Shown here: piece by piece, positions 25,860-34,444 of the stretch
How the letters are laid out: the number at the start of each line of letters is the position of its first letter
How positions within the stretch are numbered: position 1 is the first letter of the stretch
Assembly: GCF_900312815.1 (NCBI RefSeq)
Contig: NZ_OMPE01000003.1
Location: 148,944 to 212,943, forward strand
Length of the DNA stretch: 64,000 nt
Direction of reading: 5' to 3'
Source: Aquimarina sp. AU474
GTDB taxonomy: Bacteria; Bacteroidota; Bacteroidia; Flavobacteriales; Flavobacteriaceae
The notes under the pieces: model-generated
What the model was told of the DNA's origin: nothing
Seen by the model: the letters and a program-made list of their open reading frames with translations, nothing else
Database searches by the model: none
Translations under genes and position numbers: made by a program

Positions 25860-27905
25860 CTAATTCACTTCTGGTAAGAAGTTATAGTTCTTACTATATT
25901 CTAACATTTGTGTAGTAAAATCCTCAGGTTGCGTTACATTTATTTTTGTAATTTCTCCATTCTCATCGGTTTCTGCAACCAATACTGGGTTCACGAAACC
26001 ACTATAAGGCGCCGAAGTAAATTGTTCATTACGTTTTAATATTTCTGCATGTAATGCTTGATCTACTTTTACTCCATATCCTTCTACCAAAGCTTCAGCA
26101 GCTTTAAAATCTCCTTCAGATTTAATACGCTGTGTTTCTCTAAGTAAACGTCCAAAAATCTCACGTAATTTTTGATAATCATTAATATTATAATATGTTT
26201 TACCGTCTTTGGAAACTTTTTCAATTACATTATCCTTAGCACCTTGCTCAAAAGCCCAAGCACTTACCCATTGTCGGTTTCTCATATGCGCTTCTTCTAC
26301 TTCATCACCAAGATTCAATCGAATTAGTTGTGTCATCAATCCATTTCTGATGTACCCATCATAAGCGGCTTTACCGGTTTTCTCCCAATCTTCGACTAGA
26401 CCTAATTCTTGTAATTTAGGATCCATTAAGTAATACAAGCCAACTAAATCTGCACGTCCTTCTTCCATCGTAGATGCATAATTTTTTAGCGTTTCTTTAG
26501 TTTCGCCAACCCCAGGGTTTAATTTTCCAGAGGCATGACCAACTACCTCATGAAGTGCGGTATGTAGTTTATCTCCTAATTGACCATATTTTTCTTCTAA
26601 CTCAAATTCTTCATTATCATGTACAAACTCCTTTAAACGACCAGAACCACCTGCATTATTATACGCACCTATAATATTACCTAGAGAAACTGATTTTGAA
26701 CCTACCGCTGCTCTAATCCAATTAGCATTTGGAAGATTTACTCCAATAGGGGTACTTGGTGATGCATCACCAGCTTCACCAGCAACAGCAACCACTTTAT
26801 AAGAAACCCCAACTACGCTGTCCTTTTTATGCTCATCCATTAATGGAGAATTATCTTCAAACCATTGCGCATTTTCAGATAAAACAGACATCTTCTTTGA
26901 CATATCAAAATCCTTAATCTGCACGATAGTTTCATAAGAACCTCTATATCCAAGCGGATCATTATACACTTCAATAAAACTATTGATATAATCAATATTT
27001 CCATCTGTAGCAGCAGTCCATGCAACATTATAATCATCCCAAGTTTGTAAATCTCCGGTATTATAATATTTGATCAATAATCCGATAGCATCACCTTGAG
27101 CTTTGTTTTCGGCTACTTTTTGAGCTTTTTCTAACCATTTCACAATCTCATCGATCGCAGCTCCATATAATCCTCCAGATTTATATATTCTTTCTTTAAG
27201 CTCTCCATTTTCTTTTACCAATTGAGAATTTAATCCATATGATAATGGCTTATCAGGATTTGGAGATTTCATTTTTCCATAAAATGATTCCACATCAGCA
27301 TTAGTAACACCTGGGCCATAAAAATTTACAGCAGAAAGTGCAACATTATCAATACCTTTTGCCTGATTTACTTTTTTAGAATCTTCATCATTAAAAATTA
27401 CTTCATATACATCTTTTGACACCTCTGTACTAGTCGCAGCAAGAAGAGAACTAAAATAATCTTTACTAAATTCTGGTTTAATTTTAGCATTACTATAATG
27501 ATGGTGAATCCCGTTAGAAAACCAAACACGTTTCATATACGTTTCGAATGCTTTCCAATCATCAGTCCCTTTGTCTCCTTCATATGTAGTGTATACTTTT
27601 TCAAGAGCTTTTCTAATGGTAAGATTATGTCTATAATTTTGATCCCACATAATATCACGACCACTAAGACCCGCTTGCGTTAAATAGTAAACTAATTTTT
27701 GTTCTTTTAACGTTAAATTATCCCATCCTGGAATTTGATATCTTAAAATCTTTAGATCAGCAAACTGTTCTACGACATGATTAAATTTTTCTTCGGTTAC
27801 TTTTTCTTCTTGCTGCTCAATCTGATCCTGAATTTTAGGATCATTTTTACAAGCTACCATAAAACTGGCAACTGCGACAAAAAATAATATTTTGTTAAGT
27901 TTCAT
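25860..27905 (-). CDS. Dipeptidyl-peptidase III-like lipoprotein (M49)
   Basis: A 681-residue protein with lipobox ASFMVAC, so it is a membrane-anchored envelope enzyme. The M49 zinc motif HExxGH is present as HEVVGH starting at His452 (family standard HELLGH), and the third ligand region EEGRADLVGLYYLMD follows about 55 residues on. DPP III removes dipeptides from the N-terminus of short peptides. The length fits the bacterial family. It stands alone with a strong terminator downstream. Confidence 0.9.
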   Translation of the reverse strand: MKLNKILFFVAVASFMVACKNDPKIQDQIEQQEEKVTEEKFNHVVEQFADLKILRYQIPGWDNLTLKEQKLVYYLTQAGLSGRDIMWDQNYRHNLTIRKALEKVYTTYEGDKGTDDWKAFETYMKRVWFSNGIHHHYSNAKIKPEFSKDYFSSLLAATSTEVSKDVYEVIFNDEDSKKVNQAKGIDNVALSAVNFYGPGVTNADVESFYGKMKSPNPDKPLSYGLNSQLVKENGELKERIYKSGGLYGAAIDEIVKWLEKAQKVAENKAQGDAIGLLIKYYNTGDLQTWDDYNVAWTAATDGNIDYINSFIEVYNDPLGYRGSYETIVQIKDFDMSKKMSVLSENAQWFEDNSPLMDEHKKDSVVGVSYKVVAVAGEAGDASPSTPIGVNLPNANWIRAAVGSKSVSLGNIIGAYNNAGGSGRLKEFVHDNEEFELEEKYGQLGDKLHTALHEVVGHASGKLNPGVGETKETLKNYASTMEEGRADLVGLYYLMDPKLQELGLVEDWEKTGKAAYDGYIRNGLMTQLIRLNLGDEVEEAHMRNRQWVSAWAFEQGAKDNVIEKVSKDGKTYYNINDYQKLREIFGRLLRETQRIKSEGDFKAAEALVEGYGVKVDQALHAEILKRNEQFTSAPYSGFVNPVLVAETDENGEITKINVTQPEDFTTQMLEYSKNYNFLPEVN

Positions 27906-28085
27906 TTGTTAATGTTTTTGTTTTTAGTGTATCTGATGGTATTTACTGTAAACGCAATTTAAAAAAACAAAATCGCTCTACAGTCTATTTCAAATTGAGT
28001 ATTTAATTATTTAGGCAAATGTAACAAAATAATAGGATGCAAAAATTAGTTATATTAGCTGAGCAAACAATCTAAACTAACAAAC

Positions 28086-29120
28086 ATGAAAATAATTAAG
28101 TATCTATTTTTTCTATTATTATTAATAATCATTGGAGGAGCTGTATATATAGCTACTATAAATGGTGAATATCAAGTAGAAGAAAGTCGTGTTATTGACG
28201 CGCCGGATGAGTTATTATTCAATACAATTAATGAATACAAAACTTGGGATAAATGGGGTCCTTGGATGGATGAATCCGACGATTTAATTATGGAATACCC
28301 AGAAAACACAAGTGGACAAGGAGCATCTTATAGTTGGAAAAGTGAAACCCAGGGTGACGGAAGAATGAAAACCGAAAAAATAGCACCTTTTAGTAGTATC
28401 GATCAAAAAATTACGTTCATAACACCTATGGGAGAAAGCGTAAGCGATGTATATTGGAAATTTGAAAAAATTGAAGGTAAAAAAACCAAAGTTACTTGGG
28501 GTATGAAAGGAGAGCAATCTTTTATGGAGAAAGCATTTTGGACAACACAGGATAGTACGTTATCCCAAATGTTACGACCAATGTATAAAAGAGGATTAGA
28601 AAAATTAGATACCTATAGTAAAGAAGAAATGAAAAAATACTCTGTGCACGTAGATGGTGTTACAGAACATGGTGGTGGATTTTATATGTATAGTGCTACT
28701 GCATCATCAATTGCGGTGATCCCAGAAAAAATGTCACAAATGATACCCGCTGTTAATGCTTATATGAGAGAAAACAATCTTGCTCAAACTGGTATGCCTT
28801 TTACTATATATAATGAGTATAATGAAGATCAGGGTACTGCCATTTTCTCAACAGCAATTCCCACAAGAGATAAAGTAGTTACACCTAAAGAAAGCACTGT
28901 ATTATGTGACTTCTTACCTAGACAAAAAGTGGTTAAGACAACATTAAAAGGAGACTATGTTAATCTTAAAGAAGCTTGGGAAACAGCATACAAATATATC
29001 GCTGATAACAGTTTGGAGGCAGATGCCACATCTGCTGCTTTTGAGGTGTATAGAGCGGGTCCTGGATTAGCACCTAATCCTGCAGATTGGATCACCGAAA
29101 TATACGTACCTATTAAATAA
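28086..29120 (+). CDS. SRPBCC domain plus GyrI-like effector-binding domain protein
   Basis: A 344-residue protein with one N-terminal membrane helix (about 4-24). Residues 35-170 look like a polyketide-cyclase/SRPBCC domain (VEESRVIDAPDELLFNTINEYKTWDKWGPW), and 185-344 like a GyrI/AraC-type small-molecule-binding domain (LKGDYVNLKEAWETAYKYI, YEVYRAGP-like). Both are ligand-binding folds, so it may be a membrane-tethered sensor or carrier. The function is not known. Confidence 0.8.
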   Translation: MKIIKYLFFLLLLIIIGGAVYIATINGEYQVEESRVIDAPDELLFNTINEYKTWDKWGPWMDESDDLIMEYPENTSGQGASYSWKSETQGDGRMKTEKIAPFSSIDQKITFITPMGESVSDVYWKFEKIEGKKTKVTWGMKGEQSFMEKAFWTTQDSTLSQMLRPMYKRGLEKLDTYSKEEMKKYSVHVDGVTEHGGGFYMYSATASSIAVIPEKMSQMIPAVNAYMRENNLAQTGMPFTIYNEYNEDQGTAIFSTAIPTRDKVVTPKESTVLCDFLPRQKVVKTTLKGDYVNLKEAWETAYKYIADNSLEADATSAAFEVYRAGPGLAPNPADWITEIYVPIK

Positions 29121-29131
29121 AATTATAGTAT

Positions 29132-29165
29132 AGCTACATTTTGTAATGTATAACAAAATGTAGCT
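29132..29165 (+). terminator. Hairpin between the SRPBCC and crcB genes
   Basis: AGCTACATTTTG and CAAAATGTAGCT form a perfect 12-bp stem with a 10-base loop, followed only by TTAAA. It may be a weak terminator or an intercistronic hairpin; no fluoride riboswitch was recognised here. Confidence 0.5.
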
Positions 29166-29179
29166 TTAAACTAGTTGCA

Positions 29180-29545
29180 ATGAAACAAATCCTTTTGGTA
29201 TTTATTGGAGGAGGCACAGGTAGTGTAGCTCGTTATTTTATCAGTAAATATCTTAATAGTTCTACAACAGGAATCCCTTATGGAACTTTTACAGCAAATG
29301 TTATAGGCAGTCTTCTTATTGGATTTATTCTTGGATTAGCACTCAAAAACAATACGCTCTCTCAAAACACAGTTCTTTTTCTTGCAACAGGTTTTTGTGG
29401 CGGTTTCACTACATTTTCTACTTTTGCTTATGAGAACCATATATTGCTAAAATCCGGAGATTTTATTACCTTTTTAATCTATACCATAGGATCCTTCATT
29501 ATTGGATTCCTTTTTGTTTTCTTAGGGATGTTCATTGCAAAGTAA
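29180..29545 (+). CDS. crcB: Fluoride channel CrcB/Fluc
   Basis: A 121-residue four-helix membrane protein with the family motifs GGGTGSVARYFISK, GTFTANVIGSLLIGF and TGFCGGFTTFSTFAYE. Fluc channels expel fluoride as dimers. It is a single-gene version and not one of a tandem pair. The gap of 59 bases upstream holds a hairpin. Confidence 0.95.
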   Translation: MKQILLVFIGGGTGSVARYFISKYLNSSTTGIPYGTFTANVIGSLLIGFILGLALKNNTLSQNTVLFLATGFCGGFTTFSTFAYENHILLKSGDFITFLIYTIGSFIIGFLFVFLGMFIAK

Positions 29546-29611
29546 ACCAATAGGATATACTATGTTTTCTAAACCTTTTAACATCTGTATATTCATTAAA
29601 CCTAATAGTTC

Positions 29612-29950
29612 ATGAAAAAAATCGAAGCTATCATCAGGAAATCAAAATTTAATGCTGTAAAAGATGGTTTACATGATATTGGTGTCAATTTTTTTACCTA
29701 TTGGGATGTTACTGGAGTTGGTAATGAAAAAAAAGGAAAAGTTTATCGTGGGATTAGTTACAGTACTTCAGACATACAGCGAAGGTTCTTATCTATTGTA
29801 GTTACGGATGAACTTGAAGAAAAAACAATTCAAACAATCCTTGAAGTTTCAAAAACGGGCGAAGTAGGAGATGGAAAAATATTCGTCTCGGACATTAAGG
29901 ATACTTACCGTATTAGAACTGGAGAAAAAGGGGATCAAGCTTTATATTGA
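29612..29950 (+). CDS. P-II family nitrogen regulatory protein
   Basis: A 112-residue P-II protein: start MKKIEAIIRKSKFNAVKDGL, T-loop with Tyr in the uridylylation-type position (VYRGISYS), and the C-terminal GDGKIFVSDIKDTYRIRTGEKG that builds the ATP/2-oxoglutarate site. P-II proteins integrate nitrogen, carbon and energy signals and regulate AmtB or other targets. No ammonium transporter lies next to it; a porin-like gene follows. Confidence 0.94.
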   Translation: MKKIEAIIRKSKFNAVKDGLHDIGVNFFTYWDVTGVGNEKKGKVYRGISYSTSDIQRRFLSIVVTDELEEKTIQTILEVSKTGEVGDGKIFVSDIKDTYRIRTGEKGDQALY

Positions 29951-30083
29951 TTGCACCAAGGATTGTATTAAACCAAAGTATTCTTTTTTTTGGTCATAGA
30001 TTTTTATCATTCTTTCTAAAAAAATCTAAAGAAAAGTAAAAATATTACTTTTAAATTCTTAAAATTTACTCAAATAAACATTA

Positions 30084-30104
30084 AACCCTAATTTTTTTAG
30101 GGTT
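30084..30104. repeat. Short inverted repeat upstream of the porin gene
   Basis: AACCCTAA and TTAGGGTT flank a five-base T loop. There is no T run on the plus strand afterwards, so a terminator role is uncertain; it may be regulatory. It lies 34 bases upstream of a second, larger inverted repeat. Confidence 0.4.
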
Positions 30105-30137
30105 AAAAATCGATAAACCGTAAAAATTACCATTCAT

Positions 30138-30157
30138 ACCCCAATATTTATTGGGGT
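30138..30157 (+). promoter_or_regulatory. Operator candidate upstream of the porin gene
   Basis: ACCCCAATATTTATTGGGGT is a perfect inverted repeat with arms ACCCCAATA/TATTGGGGT around a 2-base centre. It is followed after about 15 bases by TAGATTTA (30173-30180), near the TAnnTTTG consensus, and by the porin start at 30224. This position is typical of an activator site. It lies between the P-II and porin genes. Confidence 0.5.
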
Positions 30158-30223
30158 CATATTCTTTTAACATAGATTTACGGCACCAATTAAAACAAAT
30201 TATCACCACAATTAATGTTTATT

Positions 30224-31336
30224 ATGAAAACAAAAACCGTAACAGATTTTTTAAAAAAAGTAACATTTGTTGCTTTGGCTTTTTTCACTTTTAATGTCAT
30301 TGCCCAAGAAGAGGAAAAAGAAACAACTGTCGAAAATTTATTATCCAAACTAAGTGTGTCAGGTTCTGTAGATGGGTACTACAGATATAATTTTGGTTCT
30401 CCCAATGATAATTCGGTGGCACCAGCAACATCTTTTGCCAATCAAAGTGGGTTTGCAATAGGTATGGCTAATGTTATTTTAGGGTATGAAGGAGAAAAAG
30501 TAGGATTCGTAGCAGATCTAGTTTTTGGCCCAAGAGGAGAAGACGCTGTATTCTTATCTGATGGATCTGCACAAATTGTGAATCAATTATACGCTTATTG
30601 GAATGTAACCGAAAGCGTTAAGCTTACCTTTGGTAACTTTAATACGTTTTTAGGATATGAAGTAATTTCACCAACCGGAAATTTCAACTACTCTACATCT
30701 TATATGTTCTCGTATGGTCCTTTTTCTCATACTGGATTAAAAGCAGATTTTGTACTTAGTGAGAAATGGTCTGCAATGCTAGCTGTTATGAATCCAACAG
30801 ATTATACTGAAAACAATCCTTTTGACACTTATATATTCGGTGCTCAACTGGGATATTCTGCCGATAATGGTAGTGCCTTTTTAAACTTAAGATATGGTAA
30901 TGAAGGAGAACCCGGAGAAGTAGGACCTACTTTTCAGGCAGATCTAACTACTGGATGGGATCTTGATGAAGACTTTTATTTAGGAGTAAATGCAACCTAT
31001 TTATCTACAGAACCTCAAGAAGATGGAGATGCATCTGGATTTTATGGAGTTGCGCTGTATCCTCAATACAAAACTTCAGAAAAATTTACTTTAGGACTAA
31101 GAGGAGAATATTTCTCTGTGTATAATGGCGGCTTAACTGGTGTAGTCGGGCTTGATACCGAAGGCGATGGTGATGTGATCGCGGCGACTCTAACAGGTAG
31201 CTATGATATTGGTGATTTAACCCTAAAACCAGAATTAAGATTAGACTCTACTTCAGAAGATTTCTTTATTGACAATGATAGCGAAGCTACCAAAAGTCTA
31301 TCCTCTTTTGTACTAGGTGCAATATATAAGTTCTAA
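30224..31336 (+). CDS. Outer-membrane porin, Bbp2-like
   Basis: I chose the ATG at 30224 (MKTKTVTDFLKKVTFV), which gives a good signal peptide; an ATG at 30215 adds three residues. The mature protein of about 345 residues is a beta-barrel porin with repeated strands (SGFAIGMANVILGYEGEKVGFVADLVFG, TFGNFNTFLGYEVISPTGNFNYS) and a final SFVLGAIYKF. This fits the Bacteroidota Bbp2/DUF1597-like porins. Together with the upstream P-II gene it may be part of a nutrient-uptake unit; the solute is not known. Confidence 0.82.
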   Translation: MKTKTVTDFLKKVTFVALAFFTFNVIAQEEEKETTVENLLSKLSVSGSVDGYYRYNFGSPNDNSVAPATSFANQSGFAIGMANVILGYEGEKVGFVADLVFGPRGEDAVFLSDGSAQIVNQLYAYWNVTESVKLTFGNFNTFLGYEVISPTGNFNYSTSYMFSYGPFSHTGLKADFVLSEKWSAMLAVMNPTDYTENNPFDTYIFGAQLGYSADNGSAFLNLRYGNEGEPGEVGPTFQADLTTGWDLDEDFYLGVNATYLSTEPQEDGDASGFYGVALYPQYKTSEKFTLGLRGEYFSVYNGGLTGVVGLDTEGDGDVIAATLTGSYDIGDLTLKPELRLDSTSEDFFIDNDSEATKSLSSFVLGAIYKF

Positions 31337-31369
31337 GAGATTTTAAGAGTATAGTGTATATTAAAAATT

Positions 31370-31398
31370 AAGCGTTCTGATTTTTCAGGGCGCTTTTT
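31370..31398 (+). terminator. Terminator after the porin gene
   Basis: AAGCG-TTCTGA, a T loop and TTCAG-GG-CGCTT make an imperfect hairpin followed by TTTTTTT on the plus strand. The convergent DUF1684 gene ends directly after it. Confidence 0.75.
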
Positions 31399-32013
31399 TT
31401 ATTCATTATCAGGAAAAGTATTATACTTTTTTACTCCTGCATTAATTTTAATATCTAAATGATTTTCTTCGGGAGGTATTGGACAAGAATAACGATCATT
31501 ATAGGCACAATAGGGATTATACGAAGTATTAAAATCTATTAGAATTGAATTGCCTTCGGGAATTTTAAGATCCATAAAACGTCCTCCAACATAACTTACT
31601 TCTCCATTAGTCATATCCGTAAATGGTAGAAATAAATAATCGACATATTCTATTTGAGATTGAAGTCCTTGATTTTGATAAATATTTAATACATATTGTT
31701 TTTCTTGAAGCTTGAAATGAGCTTCTCCATATTTTACATACAAAGGTTCTCTACCTGTGGTGGTCTTCATTATAAAAGGAGTCTCATAAGGCGTGCGAAT
31801 AAACTTAGCCGTTATACAAAATGAAGTATCTATTTCAAAAAAATCCAATGTTTTAAATCGCTCGAGATTCTTAGGAGTCAAAGGGCTGCTTTCCTCAGAG
31901 GCAAATTCTTTATTCAATTTATCCTGAAAAGATAATACCCTCTGAATATCAGAAGTTTCCTGGCCAAAAATAGTTCCCCAGAAAAAAAATAAAAGTAAAA
32001 CCAATCTATACAC
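31399..32013 (-). CDS. DUF1684 family exported protein
   Basis: A 204-residue protein with signal peptide (MYRLVLLLFFFWGTIFGQ). The core matches DUF1684 by GGRFMDLKIPEGNSILIDFNTSYNPYCAYNDRYSCPIPPEENHLDIKINAG, in particular the invariant PYC...CPxPPxEN pattern and the final Lys/Tyr after AGVK. The function is unknown; these proteins are widely distributed and thought to be periplasmic here. It is convergent with the porin gene. Confidence 0.85.
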   Translation of the reverse strand: MYRLVLLLFFFWGTIFGQETSDIQRVLSFQDKLNKEFASEESSPLTPKNLERFKTLDFFEIDTSFCITAKFIRTPYETPFIMKTTTGREPLYVKYGEAHFKLQEKQYVLNIYQNQGLQSQIEYVDYLFLPFTDMTNGEVSYVGGRFMDLKIPEGNSILIDFNTSYNPYCAYNDRYSCPIPPEENHLDIKINAGVKKYNTFPDNE

Positions 32014-32147
32014 TACTCCCTTATTTTTTGCAAAAGTACAATTTACAATGAGTTAACTAATTAATTTCATCAAAATTGTTCTCAAATATTCGATAAAAAA
32101 CTACTTTTACCTCTTATTTTGGGCAAACAACACAAATCTTAGGCTTT

Positions 32148-33371
32148 TTGCGAAAAATTTTACTTCACTATATTGATTCTTTTTCCGGACTTTCTAAAGA
32201 AGTATGGTGGCTAGCGTTAATTACTTTAATTAATCGTGCTGGAGCGATGGTTATTCCTTTTTTGTCTTTATATCTCTCTGATAATTTAGATTTTTCGAAA
32301 GAACAAATAGGATGGGTAATGACGAGTTTTGGTTTAGGCTCATTTTTTGGAGCCTGGCTGGGAGGAAAACTAAGTGATAAAATTGGGTATTACAAAGTAA
32401 TTCTTGGCTCTCTAATATTAACGGGCATTGCTTTTTTAACAGTTCAATTCTTTTCAAGTTTCTGGAGTATTTGTATTAGTTTTTTTGTACTTATTGCTAT
32501 TGCAGATACAGCCCGACCTGCGTTTTTTGTAGCATTAAGTGCATATAGTAAACCTGAAAACAAAACCAGATCTCTTACTTTTATAAGACTTGCTATTAAT
32601 TTAGGTTTTTCGGCAGGACCTGCTTTAGGTGGATTAATTATAGCATCCATTGGATATTCTGGGTTATTTTGGGTAGATGGTATTACTTGTATTATTGCCG
32701 GAATAGTAATGATACAAACCTTAAACCCTAAAAAAACAAAAGAATTAGACAAAGAAGTTATAGTAGACAACCCCGTTCCAGCATATCGAGATGGCGTTTA
32801 TGTATTATTTCTTATTGCGTTGGGGCTTTTTGGTTTTATTTTCGTTCAATATTTCTCTACGGTGCCTTTGTACTATAAAGAAATACATCAATTATCCGAA
32901 GAGAGTATTGGGTTATTACTTGCTCTTAATGGTGCTCTTATATTTTTATTAGAAATGCCATTAATTGCATATTTAGAAAAAACAAAGATTTCCCAAATAG
33001 GAAGTGTTATCTATGGATTCATTCTTACTGGAATAAGTTTTGGCCTATTTCTTATTAGTCCGTGGGCGGGAATACTTGTAATCGGTATGATCATAGCTAC
33101 CTTGGGTGAAATGGTTGCTTTTCCTTTCGGAAATGCATTTGCCTTGGATAGATCTAAAAAAGGAAGACAAGGAGCTTATATGGGATTATATGCTATGTCT
33201 TTTTCTGTCGCTCATATTTTTGGACATAACTCTGGAATGCAACTTATTGCTAATTTTGGGTATACAAATAGCTGGCTTTTCATGGCCGGCATTGCTGCAC
33301 TTGGAACTATTTTACTTTTTATTGTAAAACATAAGTTAACTAGAGAAAAGCCTATAAATCAATACCATTAA
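32148..33371 (+). CDS. Major facilitator superfamily transporter
   Basis: A 407-residue MFS protein with twelve predicted helices. The loop 2-3 motif appears as GAWLGGKLSDKIGYYKV, which is diagnostic, and the sequence resembles YajR/MdtH-like drug antiporters in length. No ATG is found near the start; the first credible codon is TTG at 32148, with the next Met at residue 34, inside the first helix. The gene after it, 10 bases away, encodes a DJ-1/PfpI-like lipoprotein that is probably coexpressed. The substrate is unknown. Confidence 0.88.
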   Translation: MRKILLHYIDSFSGLSKEVWWLALITLINRAGAMVIPFLSLYLSDNLDFSKEQIGWVMTSFGLGSFFGAWLGGKLSDKIGYYKVILGSLILTGIAFLTVQFFSSFWSICISFFVLIAIADTARPAFFVALSAYSKPENKTRSLTFIRLAINLGFSAGPALGGLIIASIGYSGLFWVDGITCIIAGIVMIQTLNPKKTKELDKEVIVDNPVPAYRDGVYVLFLIALGLFGFIFVQYFSTVPLYYKEIHQLSEESIGLLLALNGALIFLLEMPLIAYLEKTKISQIGSVIYGFILTGISFGLFLISPWAGILVIGMIIATLGEMVAFPFGNAFALDRSKKGRQGAYMGLYAMSFSVAHIFGHNSGMQLIANFGYTNSWLFMAGIAALGTILLFIVKHKLTREKPINQYH

Positions 33372-33381
33372 ACTTATCATC

Positions 33382-34140
33382 ATGAAAAAAATATTCTTTA
33401 TCATTATTACATTTTCAGTTTTTGGTTGTACTCAAACCAAAGAAGAAAACCAATCAACTTCTACAAATGTCGAAATTGAATCGGTTATAAAGCAAAAGGA
33501 ATTTCCCAAATTAAAACCCAATCGTTATAATGTGGCTTTTCTTATTATGGATGGAACTTATAATACAGAACTAACTGCTCCTTATGATATATTTCAACAT
33601 ACCCAGTATCGAAAAAACATTAAACCCATGAATGTTTTTACTGTTGCCAATACTGATAATCCTATCACTACTTTTGAAGGAATAAAAATAATTCCTGATT
33701 ATAATTATACTCAAGATTCTATTCCTAAAATAGATATTCTTGTTGTACCCAGCGCAGAACATCATTTAGATACAGATTTAAAAGATCAAGCAATGATCAA
33801 TTTTGTTAAACAAGTTGATCAAACGGCTACATATATGACTTCTCATTGTGACGGGGCATTTGTTTTGGCAAAAGCTGGTCTATTAGATAATGTGGTATCT
33901 ACTACTTTCCCAAGTGATATTGACAAAATGAGAGGTATGTTTCCCGATTTGGATATTCGTAAAGAATTACTATTTGTTCATGATGGAAAGTATATTACAT
34001 CTGCAGGAGGAGCCAAGAGTTTTGAAGCTGCTCTTTACTTGTGTGAATTCCTTTATGGCGCCGAAATTGCAAGGTCTTTAGCTAGTGGTTTAGTAATTGA
34101 TTGGAAACTCGAAGAAGTTCCTCATTTAATTGTAAAATAA
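33382..34140 (+). CDS. DJ-1/PfpI family lipoprotein
   Basis: A 252-residue lipoprotein with lipobox SVFGC. The mature part contains the class I glutamine-amidotransferase-like fold of the DJ-1/PfpI family with the nucleophile elbow TSHCDGAFVLAKAGLLD and the oxyanion-type IPKIDILVVPSAEHH segment. PfpI-type proteins are proteases, chaperones or glyoxalases, so the reaction cannot be set. It lies 10 bases after the MFS gene. Confidence 0.87.
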   Translation: MKKIFFIIITFSVFGCTQTKEENQSTSTNVEIESVIKQKEFPKLKPNRYNVAFLIMDGTYNTELTAPYDIFQHTQYRKNIKPMNVFTVANTDNPITTFEGIKIIPDYNYTQDSIPKIDILVVPSAEHHLDTDLKDQAMINFVKQVDQTATYMTSHCDGAFVLAKAGLLDNVVSTTFPSDIDKMRGMFPDLDIRKELLFVHDGKYITSAGGAKSFEAALYLCEFLYGAEIARSLASGLVIDWKLEEVPHLIVK

Positions 34141-34150
34141 TAAAAAAACA

Positions 34151-34180
34151 AAAAGTATCTACTGGGGTAGATACTTTTTT
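34151..34180 (+). terminator. Terminator after the DJ-1/PfpI gene
   Basis: AAAAGTATCTAC and GTAGATACTTTT pair around a GGG-containing loop, followed by TT on the plus strand. It closes the MFS-PfpI transcript. Confidence 0.8.
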
Positions 34181-34444
34181 ATTTAGGGCCAAACTACGTA
34201 CTCTCTTTAGTTTCAAGATTTGGGGTCTTTAGACTAATGTCCTCACACCTAATTTGTCCCTGATGTATTCCAAATTAATATTTTAAATCCATATCGTCAC
34301 ATAGATTAAAATGTTAGTTATAGATCATACATCAAGTGTTTTTAAGATATAGTAAATTTAAGGTAAAATAATTGTAAACACAAAAATAATAACGATAAAA
34401 AACATATAAAATCGATGAAATACACAAAATTTTATGATTTCACT
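34181..34444. other. Gene-free stretch with half of a duplicated sequence
   Basis: Together with the terminator this is a 304-base gap. It contains CTCTCTTTAGTTT (34201-34213) and ACTAATGTCCTCAC (34233-34246), both repeated near 35978-36010, and then AT-rich sequence with no convincing gene or promoter. Confidence 0.5.
34201..34246. repeat. Composite repeat copy A
   Basis: Two blocks, CTCTCTTTAGTTT and ACTAATGTCCTCAC, separated by 19 bases. The same blocks occur at 35978-36010 separated by 6 bases, on the other side of the hydrolase-like gene. Confidence 0.5.

Noticed and set aside
29132..29180. Fluoride riboswitch before crcB
   Set aside because: The only structure seen is a simple 12-bp hairpin; the pseudoknot consensus of the fluoride riboswitch is not visible, and the gap is too short.
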